A stretch of 6,672 bases of DNA from assembly GCA_002011685.1 (NCBI GenBank), contig MTOL01000296.1:2190-8861 (forward strand), in the 5' to 3' direction. A program made the position numbers and the translations under genes. This stretch comes from Deferribacteres bacterium JdFR-76 (GTDB lineage Bacteria > Zhuqueibacterota > JdFR-76). Position 1 is the stretch's first letter. Each line of letters opens with the position of its first letter. The notes under the pieces were generated by a model that was not told where the DNA came from, searched no databases, and was given only the letters and a program-made list of their open reading frames with translations. Of this stretch, positions 6,018 to 6,672 are shown in pieces.

Positions 6018-6672
6018 TCTCCCGTTCCTTCTTTTTTGACTTTTTTTCTTTCGCATCCTTCCAGAACAATCACAAATTCCCCCCGGATGGTTGTTTTTTC
6101 AAAGTGCTGAACAACCTCTTCCAGCGTGCCGCGGACCACTTCCTCATACATTTTCGTCAATTCGCGTGCTACAGCCACCCTGCGGTTGCCCATGTAAGCC
6201 TTGAGATCACGCAGTGTGCGCAGCAAGCGATAGGGCGACTCATATAATATAACCGTTCTCGGTTCCTCTGCAAGTTCTTCTAAACGTGTCTTTCTTCCTT
6301 TTTTGGTGGGCAAAAATCCTTCGAACACAAAGCGGTGCGTTGGCAACCCAGAAATAACCAGGGCAGCTAGAAAGGCGGCAGGACCCGGCACGCAGGTTAC
6401 TGGAATCCCCCTTTCCACGGCCCGGGATACGAGATAATAGGCCGGGTCGGAAATTCCCGGTGTCCCGGCATCGCTAATGATGGCCACGCTTTCACCTTTC
6501 TCAAGGCGGTCCAGCAGCTGTGGCGTCTTCCGGGCCTGATTGTGGCTATGAAAACTGGTTACCGGTGTGCGGATCTGGTAACGATCCAGCAAAATGCGGC
6601 TGTGGCGGGTATCCTCCGCTGCGATGAGATCCACCGATGACAGTACCTCCACAGCACGATAGGAAAGATCGG
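6014..6672 (-). CDS. rsmI: 16S rRNA 2'-O-ribose C1402 methyltransferase RsmI (5' end outside window)
   Basis: RsmI uses S-adenosylmethionine to methylate the ribose of C1402 in the 16S rRNA decoding centre; it belongs to the tetrapyrrole methylase fold. I read 218 residues before the stop, beginning in the conserved segment DLSYRAVEVLSSVDLIAAED. That is followed by the EDTRHS motif, a SDAGTPGISDP loop, the VPGPAA segment, GFLPTKKGRKTR and YESPYRLL, all in family order. The PTPIGNL start motif and the first 15-20 residues lie beyond the window edge. The protein ends soon after the methylase domain (EFVIVLEG) in a Lys/Glu-rich tail. It therefore lacks the roughly 50-residue C-terminal extension of E. 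coli RsmI, as short homologues in several phyla do. GTG at 6652 is internal, because the family sequence continues upstream of it. The 3' end overlaps the next gene. Confidence 0.96.
   Translation of the reverse strand, partial: DLSYRAVEVLSSVDLIAAEDTRHSRILLDRYQIRTPVTSFHSHNQARKTPQLLDRLEKGESVAIISDAGTPGISDPAYYLVSRAVERGIPVTCVPGPAAFLAALVISGLPTHRFVFEGFLPTKKGRKTRLEELAEEPRTVILYESPYRLLRTLRDLKAYMGNRRVAVARELTKMYEEVVRGTLEEVVQHFEKTTIRGEFVIVLEGCERKKVKKEGTGE
6026..6030 (-). promoter_or_regulatory. Shine-Dalgarno site favouring the GTG start of the phosphatidyltransferase
   Basis: AAGGA on the minus strand, within AGAAGGAACGGGAGA, lies eight bases before the GTG at 6017. The site is inside the 3' end of rsmI, and the GTG overlaps the rsmI TGA by two bases (GTGA). 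It argues against the upstream ATG at 6056, which would give a 43-base gene overlap and has no correctly spaced site. Confidence 0.5.
6041..6047 (-). other. In-phase A7 run near the end of rsmI
   Basis: Read in the rsmI frame the run is A AAA AAA, the X XXY YYZ phasing of a -1 slippery heptamer. The -1 frame is the frame of the phosphatidyltransferase and is open from the run into that gene. A second run of six A follows at 6032-6037 but is not in the slippery phase. No stimulatory stem-loop is obvious, and the Shine-Dalgarno-like AGAAGGA lies downstream rather than upstream of the run. Confidence 0.35.

Overview
The window is one block of tightly packed genes, all on the minus strand, so transcription runs from right to left. 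In that order it holds: rsmI (16S rRNA ribose methyltransferase, N-terminus cut by the window edge), a CDP-alcohol phosphatidyltransferase, panD (aspartate 1-decarboxylase), ino1 (inositol-3-phosphate synthase), a MATE-family transporter, tmk (thymidylate kinase), a possible 45-residue small ORF, and an S41 C-terminal processing protease whose 3' end leaves the window. No gene-free stretch exceeds about 140 bases. I see no tRNA, rRNA, CRISPR array, insertion sequence, integrase or plus-strand gene.

Base composition is mid-GC by eye. The bacterial-type ino1 closely resembles, as I recall them, the enzymes of Bacteroidetes and relatives. Together with the phosphatidyltransferase and the short RsmI, this suggests a bacterium of the Bacteroidetes/FCB type or a related uncultured lineage. 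That placement is inference; the sequence alone does not fix a phylum.

Right part (about 3660-6672): rsmI, the phosphatidyltransferase, panD and ino1 are separated by overlaps or 15-base gaps. Strong Shine-Dalgarno sites sit on or next to the preceding stop codons, which is the architecture of one translationally coupled transcript. Ino1 makes inositol phosphate from glucose 6-phosphate, and the phosphatidyltransferase can join it to CDP-diacylglycerol. These two genes look like an inositol-phospholipid module, with panD (beta-alanine for pantothenate and CoA) inserted between them. The phosphatase that would remove the phosphate from phosphatidylinositol phosphate is not in the window.

Left part (1 to about 3600): a hairpin separates ino1 from the MATE gene, which appears to use a TTG or a poorly led ATG start. 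A 77-base gap with competing inverted repeats precedes tmk. The 138-base gap between tmk and the protease gene is filled almost exactly by a small ORF that starts 4 bases after the tmk stop and overlaps the protease start as ATGA. This part is housekeeping and envelope function: dTTP synthesis, export, and processing of envelope proteins.

The points most worth a second look are the inositol-lipid pair interrupted by panD, the small ORF upstream of the protease, and an in-phase A7 slippery run at the end of rsmI that lies in the correct relation to the phosphatidyltransferase frame for a -1 frameshift.
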